Shown here piece after piece: positions 1 through 5,267 of a DNA stretch of 5,646 nt. The notes under the pieces were generated by a model that ran no database searches, was not told the origin of the DNA, and saw only the letters and a program-made list of their open reading frames with translations. Each line of letters opens with the position of its first letter. The first letter of the stretch is position 1. The stretch comes from Flavobacteriaceae bacterium. GTDB taxonomy: Bacteria > Bacteroidota > Bacteroidia > Flavobacteriales > Flavobacteriaceae. The translations under genes were made by a program, and so were the position numbers. Location: the NCBI GenBank assembly GCA_013003145.1, contig JABDLH010000150.1:1-5646 (forward strand). The letters are read 5' to 3'.

Positions 1-340
1 CCCCAGGCCCGGCCAAGGCGGTACCTGGATCACTGCCGGTATGCAGGAGGCGTATACCGATTTACATCAGAGGGGTATTGCGGTGTCTTACGAAGTGTGG
101 AAGGAAAAAGAGCTTGTAGGCGGACTTTATGGTTTGCAGCTCGGTAAGGTGTTCTGTGGTGAGAGTATGTTTAGTACAGCGAGTGATGCTTCTAAAGTAG
201 CTTTGGTGCAACTGGCCAGGGATTGCCGGGCAAACGGTATTGATTTAATAGATTGCCAGGTGTATACCAGCCATCTAGAAAGCCTGGGCGCTGCTGAAAT
301 CCCCAGGGAGGAATACCTGCAGTGGCTTAAAAGGAAATAG
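1..340 (+). CDS. aat: Leucyl/phenylalanyl-tRNA-protein transferase, C-terminal half (5' end outside window)
   Basis: This enzyme moves Leu or Phe from its aminoacyl-tRNA onto the N-terminus of proteins that begin with Arg or Lys. In the N-degron pathway this marks them for ClpS/ClpAP degradation in the cytoplasm. The reading frame is open from base 2, so the gene enters from the left; 112 complete sense codons are visible, about half of the usual 200-235 residues. Family landmarks appear in order: GGTWIT near the left edge, EVW, LVGGLYG, the GESMF block, ASK, and LIDCQ followed by SLGA and an IPREEYL tail. The GESMF glutamate and the Asp and Gln of DCQ correspond to residues reported as functional in the E. 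coli enzyme. The stop is TAG at 338-340. The ATG at 41 is internal, because the GGTWIT motif lies upstream of it. Its 3' end overlaps the convergent DUF2490-type gene by 14 bases. Identification is secure; only the N-terminal half is unseen. Confidence 0.96.
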   Translation, partial: PRPGQGGTWITAGMQEAYTDLHQRGIAVSYEVWKEKELVGGLYGLQLGKVFCGESMFSTASDASKVALVQLARDCRANGIDLIDCQVYTSHLESLGAAEIPREEYLQWLKRK

Positions 341-1016
341 AGAGGGAATTACCGGCAAAAACTTCGTGCTGGGCTCGTTGCGTTAAATCATCCAAACGGT
401 ATTGCAGGCCGGTCTCCAACATAAGACCTTTGGCCAGCTGCCATCCTATAACTACCTCCAGTCGCTGTTCGTAGCCGGGATTACGGGATCGCCCGGCACT
501 GAAAAGAGTCTCGGTATTTACAACCAGGTACGGCTCCCCTACATTCAGTTTATCTCCTTGTAATGGTGTGTCCAGGGCCAGGCGGTAACGTATGCGGTGT
601 TCGGTATGTGGATCCTTTATACGCTGTTCCAGCCGGAAACGGTGTCCCAGCCTGAAACGCCGGTAAGCCCGTGTAATGCTGTATTGCTCAGTAATTCTCA
701 ACTCGTCGCTTTCGTCCGGCTCAAAATTTTCTCTCCACCGGTATTGTATACCCACTGCAAAATTTTGGTTAGCGCGAATTTTAAAATCGGAAAAATGCCC
801 TATCTCTAATTGTCGCGTTCTTAAGGTTAAAGCATTATCGTCATAGGTATAAAAGCGGGTAGCTAATGCAAAATTATGGGAGTACCCTTTACCCAGGTCG
901 TAATTGACCTCTATTTCGGGTTCCCAGAATCCCTGTAGATTTTCCTGGGCCTTGGAGGTAAGCATGCCGCAAAGAAATAAGAACAACAGCAGGCCTTTAG
1001 TAAATGATGTGGGCAT
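327..1016 (-). CDS. DUF2490-type outer-membrane beta-barrel protein candidate
   Basis: The predicted product has 229 residues with a signal peptide (hydrophobic run LLLFLFLCGML, then TSKAQ) and a mature part of alternating polar and aromatic residues, for example FALATRFYTY and FAVGIQYRWRENF. It ends in Phe (SLSISF), as many outer-membrane barrels do. The opening GFWEPEIEVNYDL and the RFRLEQRI and RIRYRLAL strands match the DUF2490 family as I know it; its function is not established. I chose the ATG at 1016 because it places the signal peptide at the very N-terminus and overlaps the upstream gene by only 20 bases. An in-frame ATG at 1079 would add 21 residues (MKFFLMLREILFPKEPQSPLH), ahead of the signal peptide, and overlap the upstream gene by 83 bases, which is less likely. 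It is the last gene of the tag set, so it is probably co-transcribed and possibly translationally coupled. No specific ligand or transport role can be inferred. Confidence 0.85.
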   Translation of the reverse strand: MPTSFTKGLLLFLFLCGMLTSKAQENLQGFWEPEIEVNYDLGKGYSHNFALATRFYTYDDNALTLRTRQLEIGHFSDFKIRANQNFAVGIQYRWRENFEPDESDELRITEQYSITRAYRRFRLGHRFRLEQRIKDPHTEHRIRYRLALDTPLQGDKLNVGEPYLVVNTETLFSAGRSRNPGYEQRLEVVIGWQLAKGLMLETGLQYRLDDLTQRAQHEVFAGNSLSISF

Positions 1017-1584
1017 ATGGAGCGGGGATTGAGGTTCTTTTGGAAATAAAATTTCCCGAAGCATCAAAAAGAATTTCATATTCGCTGTAAGTCTTTTCCT
1101 GTTTTCCGGAGACTATCACTTCATAATTCAGTTCCGGGATCAGAAGGTTCTGAAAAGCATTCCTGATGGTTTTCTGAGGTGTGCTGCCTGGAAGGAGTGG
1201 GTACTGCTGTTGTATCTTCTTTATTCTGAATTTCGTGAAATTGTCTTTGAAATACTGCTGCATGCTCTCCCAGGAATCCCCGGGTATATCCACTTCTTTT
1301 ACCAGTAATTCGATGTCTTCTAACTGACCATCCTCACTGAATTCAACACTGTAAAACATCCTGCCTTTCTTAAACTTCAGTTCATAGCTGACCTTAGAAC
1401 TATCCTGTTCCCGGTAATATCGCAGCCGTTTAACATCTGTTAATTGCGGCGCGATCAATTCCAGGGAATTTTCAGGAAACTGGGAGGGTTTGATGCGTTT
1501 TTCGGTTTCGCGCTTGTACTGTGAATTGCCACTGTAAGAGAATAACAGTAAGAGCAGGAGACATAAAATTCTATACTTGCTCAT
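997..1584 (-). CDS. Secreted protein with two PepSY-like units, function unknown
   Basis: The product has 195 residues. Residues 1-22 form a signal peptide: Lys and Arg near the start, a run of leucines, then SGNSQ. Cys8 lies inside the hydrophobic stretch and is not in a lipobox, so a lipoprotein is unlikely. The mature part seems to hold two similar units. Residues 67-96 (YELKFKKGRMFYSVEF then EDGQLEDIEL) and 153-183 (YEVIVSGK, then SEYEILFDASGNFISKR) share a pattern of two strands, an acidic-Gly turn and a third strand. Each is preceded by a helix-prone Lys-rich stretch (about 45-60 and 108-128). This is the layout of PepSY-like or beta-lactamase-inhibitor-like folds seen in many secreted Bacteroidota proteins. 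The family assignment is inference from pattern only. The start overlaps the end of tag by 14 bases and the stop lies inside the next gene, so translational coupling is likely. It probably acts in the periplasm or at the cell surface. Confidence 0.8.
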   Translation of the reverse strand: MSKYRILCLLLLLLFSYSGNSQYKRETEKRIKPSQFPENSLELIAPQLTDVKRLRYYREQDSSKVSYELKFKKGRMFYSVEFSEDGQLEDIELLVKEVDIPGDSWESMQQYFKDNFTKFRIKKIQQQYPLLPGSTPQKTIRNAFQNLLIPELNYEVIVSGKQEKTYSEYEILFDASGNFISKRTSIPAPYAHIIY

Positions 1585-2134
1585 AACGGAAACAATCTAC
1601 CTGGTGATCATTGACCATACCGGTGGCCTGCATATGGGCATAGACTACGGTTGGTCCTACAAATTTAAATCCCTTCTTTTTCAGGTCCTTACTGAGTGTT
1701 TCTGATAAGGCAGTAGTAGCCGGGGCATCCTTGTGATGGGCCAGGGTATTTTTTATGGGGCTATGGTCCACATAACTCCAGATATAATCACAGAAGCTGC
1801 CATGCTCTTGCTGAACTTTGATGAATGCCTGTGCATTGGATACGGTAGCGTTGATCTTTAGCCGGTTCCTGATGATCCCGGCATCCTGCATTAAAGACTC
1901 GATCTTTGAGGGGCCGTAAGCCGCAATTTTGTGATAGTCAAAATTGTCAAAAGCCTTCCGGAAATTCTCGCGTTTCTTCAGTATGGTGATCCAGCTAAGA
2001 CCTGCCTGGAAGGTTTCCAGGATGAGGAATTCGAACATAGTAGAATCATCCCGTACCGGTACTCCCCATTCCCGGTCGTGATATTCTTCGTAAAGCGCAT
2101 CTCCTTCGCACCAGCCGCAGCGTTTTAATTCCAT
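1571..2134 (-). CDS. tag: DNA-3-methyladenine glycosylase I
   Basis: This base-excision-repair enzyme removes 3-methyladenine from alkylated DNA and leaves an abasic site. The product is 187 residues, the same length as E. coli Tag, and collinear with it. The start RCGWC, then YEEYHDREWGVPV, ETFQAGLSWITILKKRENFRKAF split over 40-62, DAGIIRNRLKI and the end segment KKGFKFVGPTVVYAHMQ are all characteristic. Zinc ligands of the family are present as Cys6, His19, His177 and Cys181. Glu40, next to the QAGLSW block, corresponds to the base-recognition Glu38 of E. coli, and Trp48 to the pocket tryptophan. The ATG at 2134 directly precedes the conserved RCGWC, so the start is secure. It is the first gene of an overlapping three-gene set with two envelope proteins, an unexplained pairing. 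The 75 bases upstream hold no promoter I can name; a short palindrome, CTAAATTTAG, lies at 2137-2146. No adaptive-response gene such as ada is in view. Confidence 0.97.
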   Translation of the reverse strand: MELKRCGWCEGDALYEEYHDREWGVPVRDDSTMFEFLILETFQAGLSWITILKKRENFRKAFDNFDYHKIAAYGPSKIESLMQDAGIIRNRLKINATVSNAQAFIKVQQEHGSFCDYIWSYVDHSPIKNTLAHHKDAPATTALSETLSKDLKKKGFKFVGPTVVYAHMQATGMVNDHQVDCFRYEQV

Positions 2135-2209
2135 GCCTAAATTTAGTTACTTAAGATGGAATAAAAAACGCTAAGACGCCGGTGCACGAGATTTAAAATA
2201 AAGCTTTTC

Positions 2210-2560
2210 CTAACGGTTCAGCTCGCCGGATTGCAAGGCCCTGTCCACATGGGCGGTTACTTCCCTGTAATGCCTGAAATACTGTTTCCGGTTTACCGGC
2301 TGCAGGGTAGCAACCTGGTGTCCCTCTTTATCGGTACTCACATCGGCTACTACTACGCGTATCCCGGCCAGGCTTTTGTAATCAGGAAGTATTCCCTGCT
2401 TGATCAGGAAATTCGGCCTTGGAAAATCCAGGTGGTTAAATTGGTTGCCTTCGGGCTGCTGAATGGTAAATTCGTCTCCTACATTCACTGAAGTATCCTG
2501 GGCTTGAAGTCCGAAAACACCGGTGAGGAGCATTGACAGAAGTATAATTCCTTTTTTCAT
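2210..2560 (-). CDS. Small secreted protein, conserved type, function unknown
   Basis: The product has 116 residues. Residues 1-21 are a clear signal peptide (MKKGIILLSMLLTGVFGLQAQ), giving a mature protein of about 95 residues. The mature part begins DTSVNVGDEFTI, has a central NHLDFPRPNFLIKQG block at 42-56, a strand-rich stretch LAGIRVVVADV at 64-74, an HQVATLQPV strand at 81-89 and an acidic-basic C-terminal helix after YFRHYREVTAHVDRA. The VGDEF and FPRPNFLIKQG blocks look like conserved family motifs, and I recall similar small flavobacterial proteins. Automated names such as dihydroorotase are sometimes attached to such short proteins, but nothing here resembles that enzyme's metal-binding barrel. 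There are no cysteines and no membrane helix after the signal. It stands alone, with 75 bases after it and 103 bases before it, so it probably has its own promoter. The strong signal peptide and coherent motifs support a real gene; its function is unknown. Confidence 0.82.
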   Translation of the reverse strand: MKKGIILLSMLLTGVFGLQAQDTSVNVGDEFTIQQPEGNQFNHLDFPRPNFLIKQGILPDYKSLAGIRVVVADVSTDKEGHQVATLQPVNRKQYFRHYREVTAHVDRALQSGELNR

Positions 2561-2663
2561 CTTTAATATAATTTTGGTTCCATATAATTTACGGAAAATC
2601 AGGCTAATTCCCGGGCTATAAAAATAAGAAATATGACAGAAAAAAAATAGGGCTTATCTACCG
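2561..2663. other. AT-rich gap of 103 bases between the TonB-like gene and the small secreted gene
   Basis: Read on the minus strand, this gap starts just after the TonB-like stop. It contains a run of eight T at 2641-2648 and ends in a very A/T-rich stretch before the ATG at 2560. It should hold the end of the upstream transcript and the promoter of the small secreted gene. I see no stable stem before the T-run and no convincing TTTG plus TAnnTTTG pair of the Bacteroidota promoter type. The role is inferred from position. Confidence 0.3.
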
Positions 2664-3392
2664 CTACTTACTCTGGAAGATGTAAGTGATGGTGCCTATC
2701 TGGGAGGATTTGGAATCCGGGTTGAACCGGGCGCGTAAGGCGTAAGTAATGGCGTTGTCTACGAGACAGCCGTTACTGGTATTGGAGCTTTTAGAATTAT
2801 AGTCGGCCGCAGTAACATATCCATTGCTATCAACATCGATATTGATCACCACTGTTCCTCCTTCTATGCAGGTATAGATGGGGGGTGGTAACCTGTAGCT
2901 GGTACGATCTACCAGGGAATAGGATACCGAGGTGCGTCTCTTTGCAAGATTATTGGTGTATTCTTTTTTCTGGGCATCTTTTTCCCCCAACTGTTGCAGG
3001 CGTTCCTCGCGTTTCCTGGCCAGCTCTTTCAGGCCATCAGAAAAATTAGAATCGGGTTCGTTATATTCACCTTCTTCGCCTTCCTCGGATAATTCTGTCC
3101 GTTCTTCAAGCAGCTCTTCTAGCGTTTTTAGTGGTTCCGGGTTACCCAGGCTGGGTTTAGCAGTCTCGTTAAAAGCCATATGGGATTCAATGGGGTCTGA
3201 CTTCTCCATTTCCTCCATTTGCTGCTCCTCTTCTTCCAGCATTTTTTCAAGGTCTTCATCGGCCAGGCTCATTTCTATCACATATTCCTCTTCCTGCTCA
3301 GCGCCGAGATGGATATTGAACAAGGTCAATATCAGTATACCCAGCGTAAGTCCGGTAATGATAAAAGCAAGCTGTGGTCGATTCAGGTGCAT
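2664..3392 (-). CDS. TonB-family energy-transducer-like protein with acidic linker
   Basis: The product has 242 residues and is an inner-membrane-anchored periplasmic protein. Residues 7-27 form one membrane helix (QLAFIITGLTLGILILTLFN). Residues 31-120 are a linker with 33 Asp/Glu and only 5 Lys/Arg, including LEEEEQQMEEMEK. Residues 121-153 are a basic coiled-coil-prone stretch (LKELARKREERLQQL). Residues about 165-242 resemble a TonB C-terminal domain: LPPPIYTC, then GGTVVINIDVDSNGYV, a Cys in NGCLVDNAITYALRARF, and the ending GTITYIFQSK. TonB proteins pass proton-motive energy from ExbB/ExbD to outer-membrane receptors. No exbB or exbD lies in the window, and the linker is not Pro-Lys rich as in classical TonB, so the partner and exact role are open. 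Cys175 and Cys209 flank the domain core and could form a disulfide. The ATG at 3392 gives the N-terminal anchor directly. Similar proteins in flavobacteria are often named only TonB family protein or, less aptly, TolA-like. Confidence 0.85.
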   Translation of the reverse strand: MHLNRPQLAFIITGLTLGILILTLFNIHLGAEQEEEYVIEMSLADEDLEKMLEEEEQQMEEMEKSDPIESHMAFNETAKPSLGNPEPLKTLEELLEERTELSEEGEEGEYNEPDSNFSDGLKELARKREERLQQLGEKDAQKKEYTNNLAKRRTSVSYSLVDRTSYRLPPPIYTCIEGGTVVINIDVDSNGYVTAADYNSKSSNTSNGCLVDNAITYALRARFNPDSKSSQIGTITYIFQSK

Positions 3393-3414
3393 AAACCTAT
3401 AACCTTTTTTTTTA

Positions 3415-3431
3415 CAAAATATTATATTTTG
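3415..3431. promoter_or_regulatory. Perfect inverted repeat, candidate promoter or operator of the TonB-like gene
   Basis: The 17 bases CAAAATATTATATTTTG form two 8-base arms around one central base. They lie 22 bases before the ATG of the TonB-like gene, in the 73-base gap after truB. On the minus strand they contain TATAAT (3426-3421), followed by TATTTTG (3421-3415), close to the Bacteroidota -7 element TAnnTTTG but not an exact match. A TTG at 3452-3450 lies upstream at a longer spacing than usual. The repeat could be a promoter, a regulator site overlapping it, or AT-rich chance. Confidence 0.35.
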
Positions 3432-3465
3432 CTGACGCTCGGAGCTTTACAAGGAGGGGTAATAA

Positions 3466-4179
3466 TCAGTTATTTGATGCTTCTGGGAGCAGTAATTCCC
3501 TGAATTCCTCGGGGGTCAACGCATTATTTACGTTAAAATCCCCTATTTTGGTTCTCCGCAGCCGGGATAAATGCCCGCCGGAGCCTAAATGTTGTCCAAA
3601 ATCATGGGCAAGGGACCTGATATAGGTGCCTTTGCTGCAGACTACCCTAAAATCTACTTCCGGTAATTTAATTCTCGTGATCTCGAAAGTATTTATGGTG
3701 ATCAGGCGTTTTTTGATCTCCACTTCTTTTCCCTCGCGGGCAAACTCGTACAGCCGTTTACCATCTTTTTTCAGTGCGGAAAAGACCGGGGGCTTTTGTG
3801 CAATTTCCCCGGTAAACTCAGCTGTGGCATTCTCGATGGCTTCATCAGTGATATGGTCTATGGGATATTCTTGGTCCACTTCGGTCTCCAGGTCGTAAGA
3901 AGGGGTAGTCCCACCCAGGGTGATCGTTCCGGTATATTCCTTGACTTGTCCTTGCAGTCCCTCTATTTTCTTCGTGGCCTTACCGGTGCAGATGATCAGC
4001 AGTCCTGTGGCCAGGGGATCCAGGGTGCCGGCATGACCTACTTTTATCTTTTTAAGCTGGAACTTACGCCTGATAGCCCATTTTACAGCATTCACGGCCT
4101 GGAAAGAAGACCATCCCAAGGGTTTATCAATAAGCAAAATCTGTCCGTCCAGGAAAGTATCTTTAGAGTCAGGGTTCAT
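3466..4179 (-). CDS. truB: tRNA pseudouridine(55) synthase TruB
   Basis: TruB converts uridine 55 in the T-psi-C loop of tRNAs to pseudouridine and also helps tRNA fold. The product has 237 residues from the chosen start. The opening LLIDKPLGWSSF and the signature VGHAGTLDPLATGLL are unmistakable; the Asp in TLDP (residue 54) is the catalytic aspartate. KEYTG (Tyr82), FSALKKDGKRLYEFAR and CSKGTYIRSLAHDFG (181-195) follow in the usual order. It is shorter than the roughly 300-residue enzymes such as E. coli TruB because it lacks most of the C-terminal PUA-type extension, which is usual in many bacteria. I chose the ATG at 4179, which follows the uppP stop by 13 bases and has an A-rich stretch before it. 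The in-frame ATG at 4209 would add ten residues (MACSPKKKNH) and overlap uppP by 17 bases. It is the last gene of the ftsX-DUF3098-uppP-truB run, so it is probably co-transcribed with them. Confidence 0.96.
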   Translation of the reverse strand: MNPDSKDTFLDGQILLIDKPLGWSSFQAVNAVKWAIRRKFQLKKIKVGHAGTLDPLATGLLIICTGKATKKIEGLQGQVKEYTGTITLGGTTPSYDLETEVDQEYPIDHITDEAIENATAEFTGEIAQKPPVFSALKKDGKRLYEFAREGKEVEIKKRLITINTFEITRIKLPEVDFRVVCSKGTYIRSLAHDFGQHLGSGGHLSRLRRTKIGDFNVNNALTPEEFRELLLPEASNN

Positions 4180-4192
4180 GTGGTTCTTTTTT

Positions 4193-4987
4193 TTAGGTGA
4201 GCAGGCCATACCCGAGGGCCAGGCTTCCTACGATAAGGCAATACACGGCAAAGTAGGTCAGCTTACTGTTGCGGACCAGCCTGATCATCCAGGTACATGC
4301 GATCATCCCGGAAATGAATGCAGCAAGGAATCCTGCCGCCATGACCATGGATTGTCCGCCCTGGTAAGTGAGTTCTCCACTGAAAAGATCTTTGGCTATC
4401 TTACCGAAGATCAGCGGGACTACCATAAGGAATGAAAATCGTGCAGCCCTGGTCTTGTCAATGCCCAGTAAAACGGAGGTAGATATGGTGGCTCCACTCC
4501 TGGAGACTCCTGGGAGCATGGCGATTGCCTGCGATATCCCGATAACCAGGGAATTGCGGAAACTAACCGGTTTACCGGTGTCCTTAGCCCTGTCGGCCAG
4601 GTAAAGGAGTAATGCGGTAACCCAGAGCATGAACCCTACCAGCACAATATTGCCCCCGAAAAGAGCTTCTAACTGGGTTTCAAAAACCAGACCGATAAAT
4701 ACGGCGGGAATCATGGAGATGATGATCTTCATGGAGAACTGCGTCTGCTCGTTCCAACGGAACTGAAACAGGCCGTGAAGGATCTCCCAGACATCTTTAC
4801 GGAATACCACCAGGGTACTTAGGGCTGTGGCAAAATGTACAACCACCGTAAACAGCAAGCTGTCTTCCGGGACAGAGTTATCTCCCAGTAAGGCTTTCCC
4901 GATTTCGAGATGACCGCTTGAAGAAACGGGCAAAAATTCGGTAAGACCCTGGATGATCCCAAGGATGATAGCATCTATTAGTTCCAA
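4193..4987 (-). CDS. uppP: Undecaprenyl-diphosphatase UppP (BacA family)
   Basis: This inner-membrane enzyme removes a phosphate from undecaprenyl diphosphate, regenerating the lipid carrier for peptidoglycan and other surface polymers; extra copies can give bacitracin resistance. From the TTG start at 4987 the product has 264 residues. Motifs are complete: the (E/Q)xxxE motif in IIQGLTEF, LPVSSSGHLE, and LPGVSRSGATIS with the catalytic-site arginine. Several hydrophobic helices follow, including GFMLWVTALLLYLA and AAGFLAAFISGMIACTWMI. The start is uncertain. The TTG at 4987 gives about eight residues before ILGIIQGLTEF, as in many family members as I recall them, and leaves a 7-base gap after the DUF3098 stop. 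An in-frame ATG at 5026 would add 13 residues (MLFFLILTKNKQY) and overlap that gene by 32 bases. The gene sits between DUF3098 and truB in a co-directional run. Confidence 0.95.
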   Translation of the reverse strand: MELIDAIILGIIQGLTEFLPVSSSGHLEIGKALLGDNSVPEDSLLFTVVVHFATALSTLVVFRKDVWEILHGLFQFRWNEQTQFSMKIIISMIPAVFIGLVFETQLEALFGGNIVLVGFMLWVTALLLYLADRAKDTGKPVSFRNSLVIGISQAIAMLPGVSRSGATISTSVLLGIDKTRAARFSFLMVVPLIFGKIAKDLFSGELTYQGGQSMVMAAGFLAAFISGMIACTWMIRLVRNSKLTYFAVYCLIVGSLALGYGLLT

Positions 4988-4994
4988 GTACTGC

Positions 4995-5258
4995 TTATTT
5001 TTTGTGAGGATTAAGAAGAATAGCATAGATCTCTATGCCCAGGCCTATGAGAACAAGCGTCGGGGCCAGGCGAATCCTGACAAAGCTGTAAATTTCCGGG
5101 TTAAAAACATTGGGATCATCGCTTCCGCCTCCACTCATAAGTATATAGCCCAGTGCAATACATGCGATACCGGCAAACATAAAAATGTAGTTTTTCTTTT
5201 GGAAGATAAATTCCCTTTTGGGGTTATTTTCAGCCGTTTTCTTGTTTGTCTTACTCAT
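4995..5258 (-). CDS. DUF3098 small membrane protein
   Basis: The product has 87 residues. A Lys/Asn-rich cytoplasmic-type head (1-14) is followed by REFIFQKKNYIFMFAGIACI, which enters a first membrane helix at about 24-40 (FMFAGIACIALGYILMS). A glycine- and aspartate-rich loop (GGGSDDPNVFNPEIYSFVR) precedes a second helix at about 64-81 (LAPTLVLIGLGIEIYAILL), and the tail is basic (NPHKK). The FxKxNY block, the GYxLMSGG loop and PTLVLIGLGIE are the pattern I know as DUF3098, a Bacteroidota family of unknown function usually found next to ftsX and uppP. The positive-inside rule suggests both ends lie in the cytoplasm and the loop in the periplasm. It begins 9 bases after ftsX ends and stops 7 bases before the preferred uppP start, so it is almost certainly in the same transcript. 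An envelope role near division or lipid-carrier recycling is suggested by context only. Confidence 0.9.
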   Translation of the reverse strand: MSKTNKKTAENNPKREFIFQKKNYIFMFAGIACIALGYILMSGGGSDDPNVFNPEIYSFVRIRLAPTLVLIGLGIEIYAILLNPHKK

Positions 5259-5267
5259 GCTGCAAAT

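Noticed and set aside
597..809. Plus-strand 70-codon frame inside the DUF2490-type gene
   Set aside because: It is a shadow of the minus-strand gene and has no recognisable features.
2137..2200. Palindrome CTAAATTTAG and a T-run (2163-2168 on the minus strand) before tag
   Set aside because: A ten-base AT-rich palindrome is easily due to chance, and the T-run has no stable stem before it, so I call neither an operator nor a terminator.
2641..2666. Possible intrinsic terminator after the TonB-like gene
   Set aside because: There is a run of eight T on the minus strand, but the preceding bases do not form a stem of useful length.
2932..3402. A 156-codon plus-strand frame rich in Ser, opposite the TonB-like gene
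   Set aside because: It is the reverse reading of the Glu-rich linker (GAA/GAG codons read as TTC/CTC and shifted to TCT/TCC). It has no coherent domain, and the minus-strand protein has a clear anchor and C-terminal domain.
3796..4435. Plus-strand frames opposite truB and uppP (3796-4200 and 4178-4435)
   Set aside because: Both lie wholly or almost wholly opposite strongly supported genes, have atypical composition and show no signal peptide or motif.
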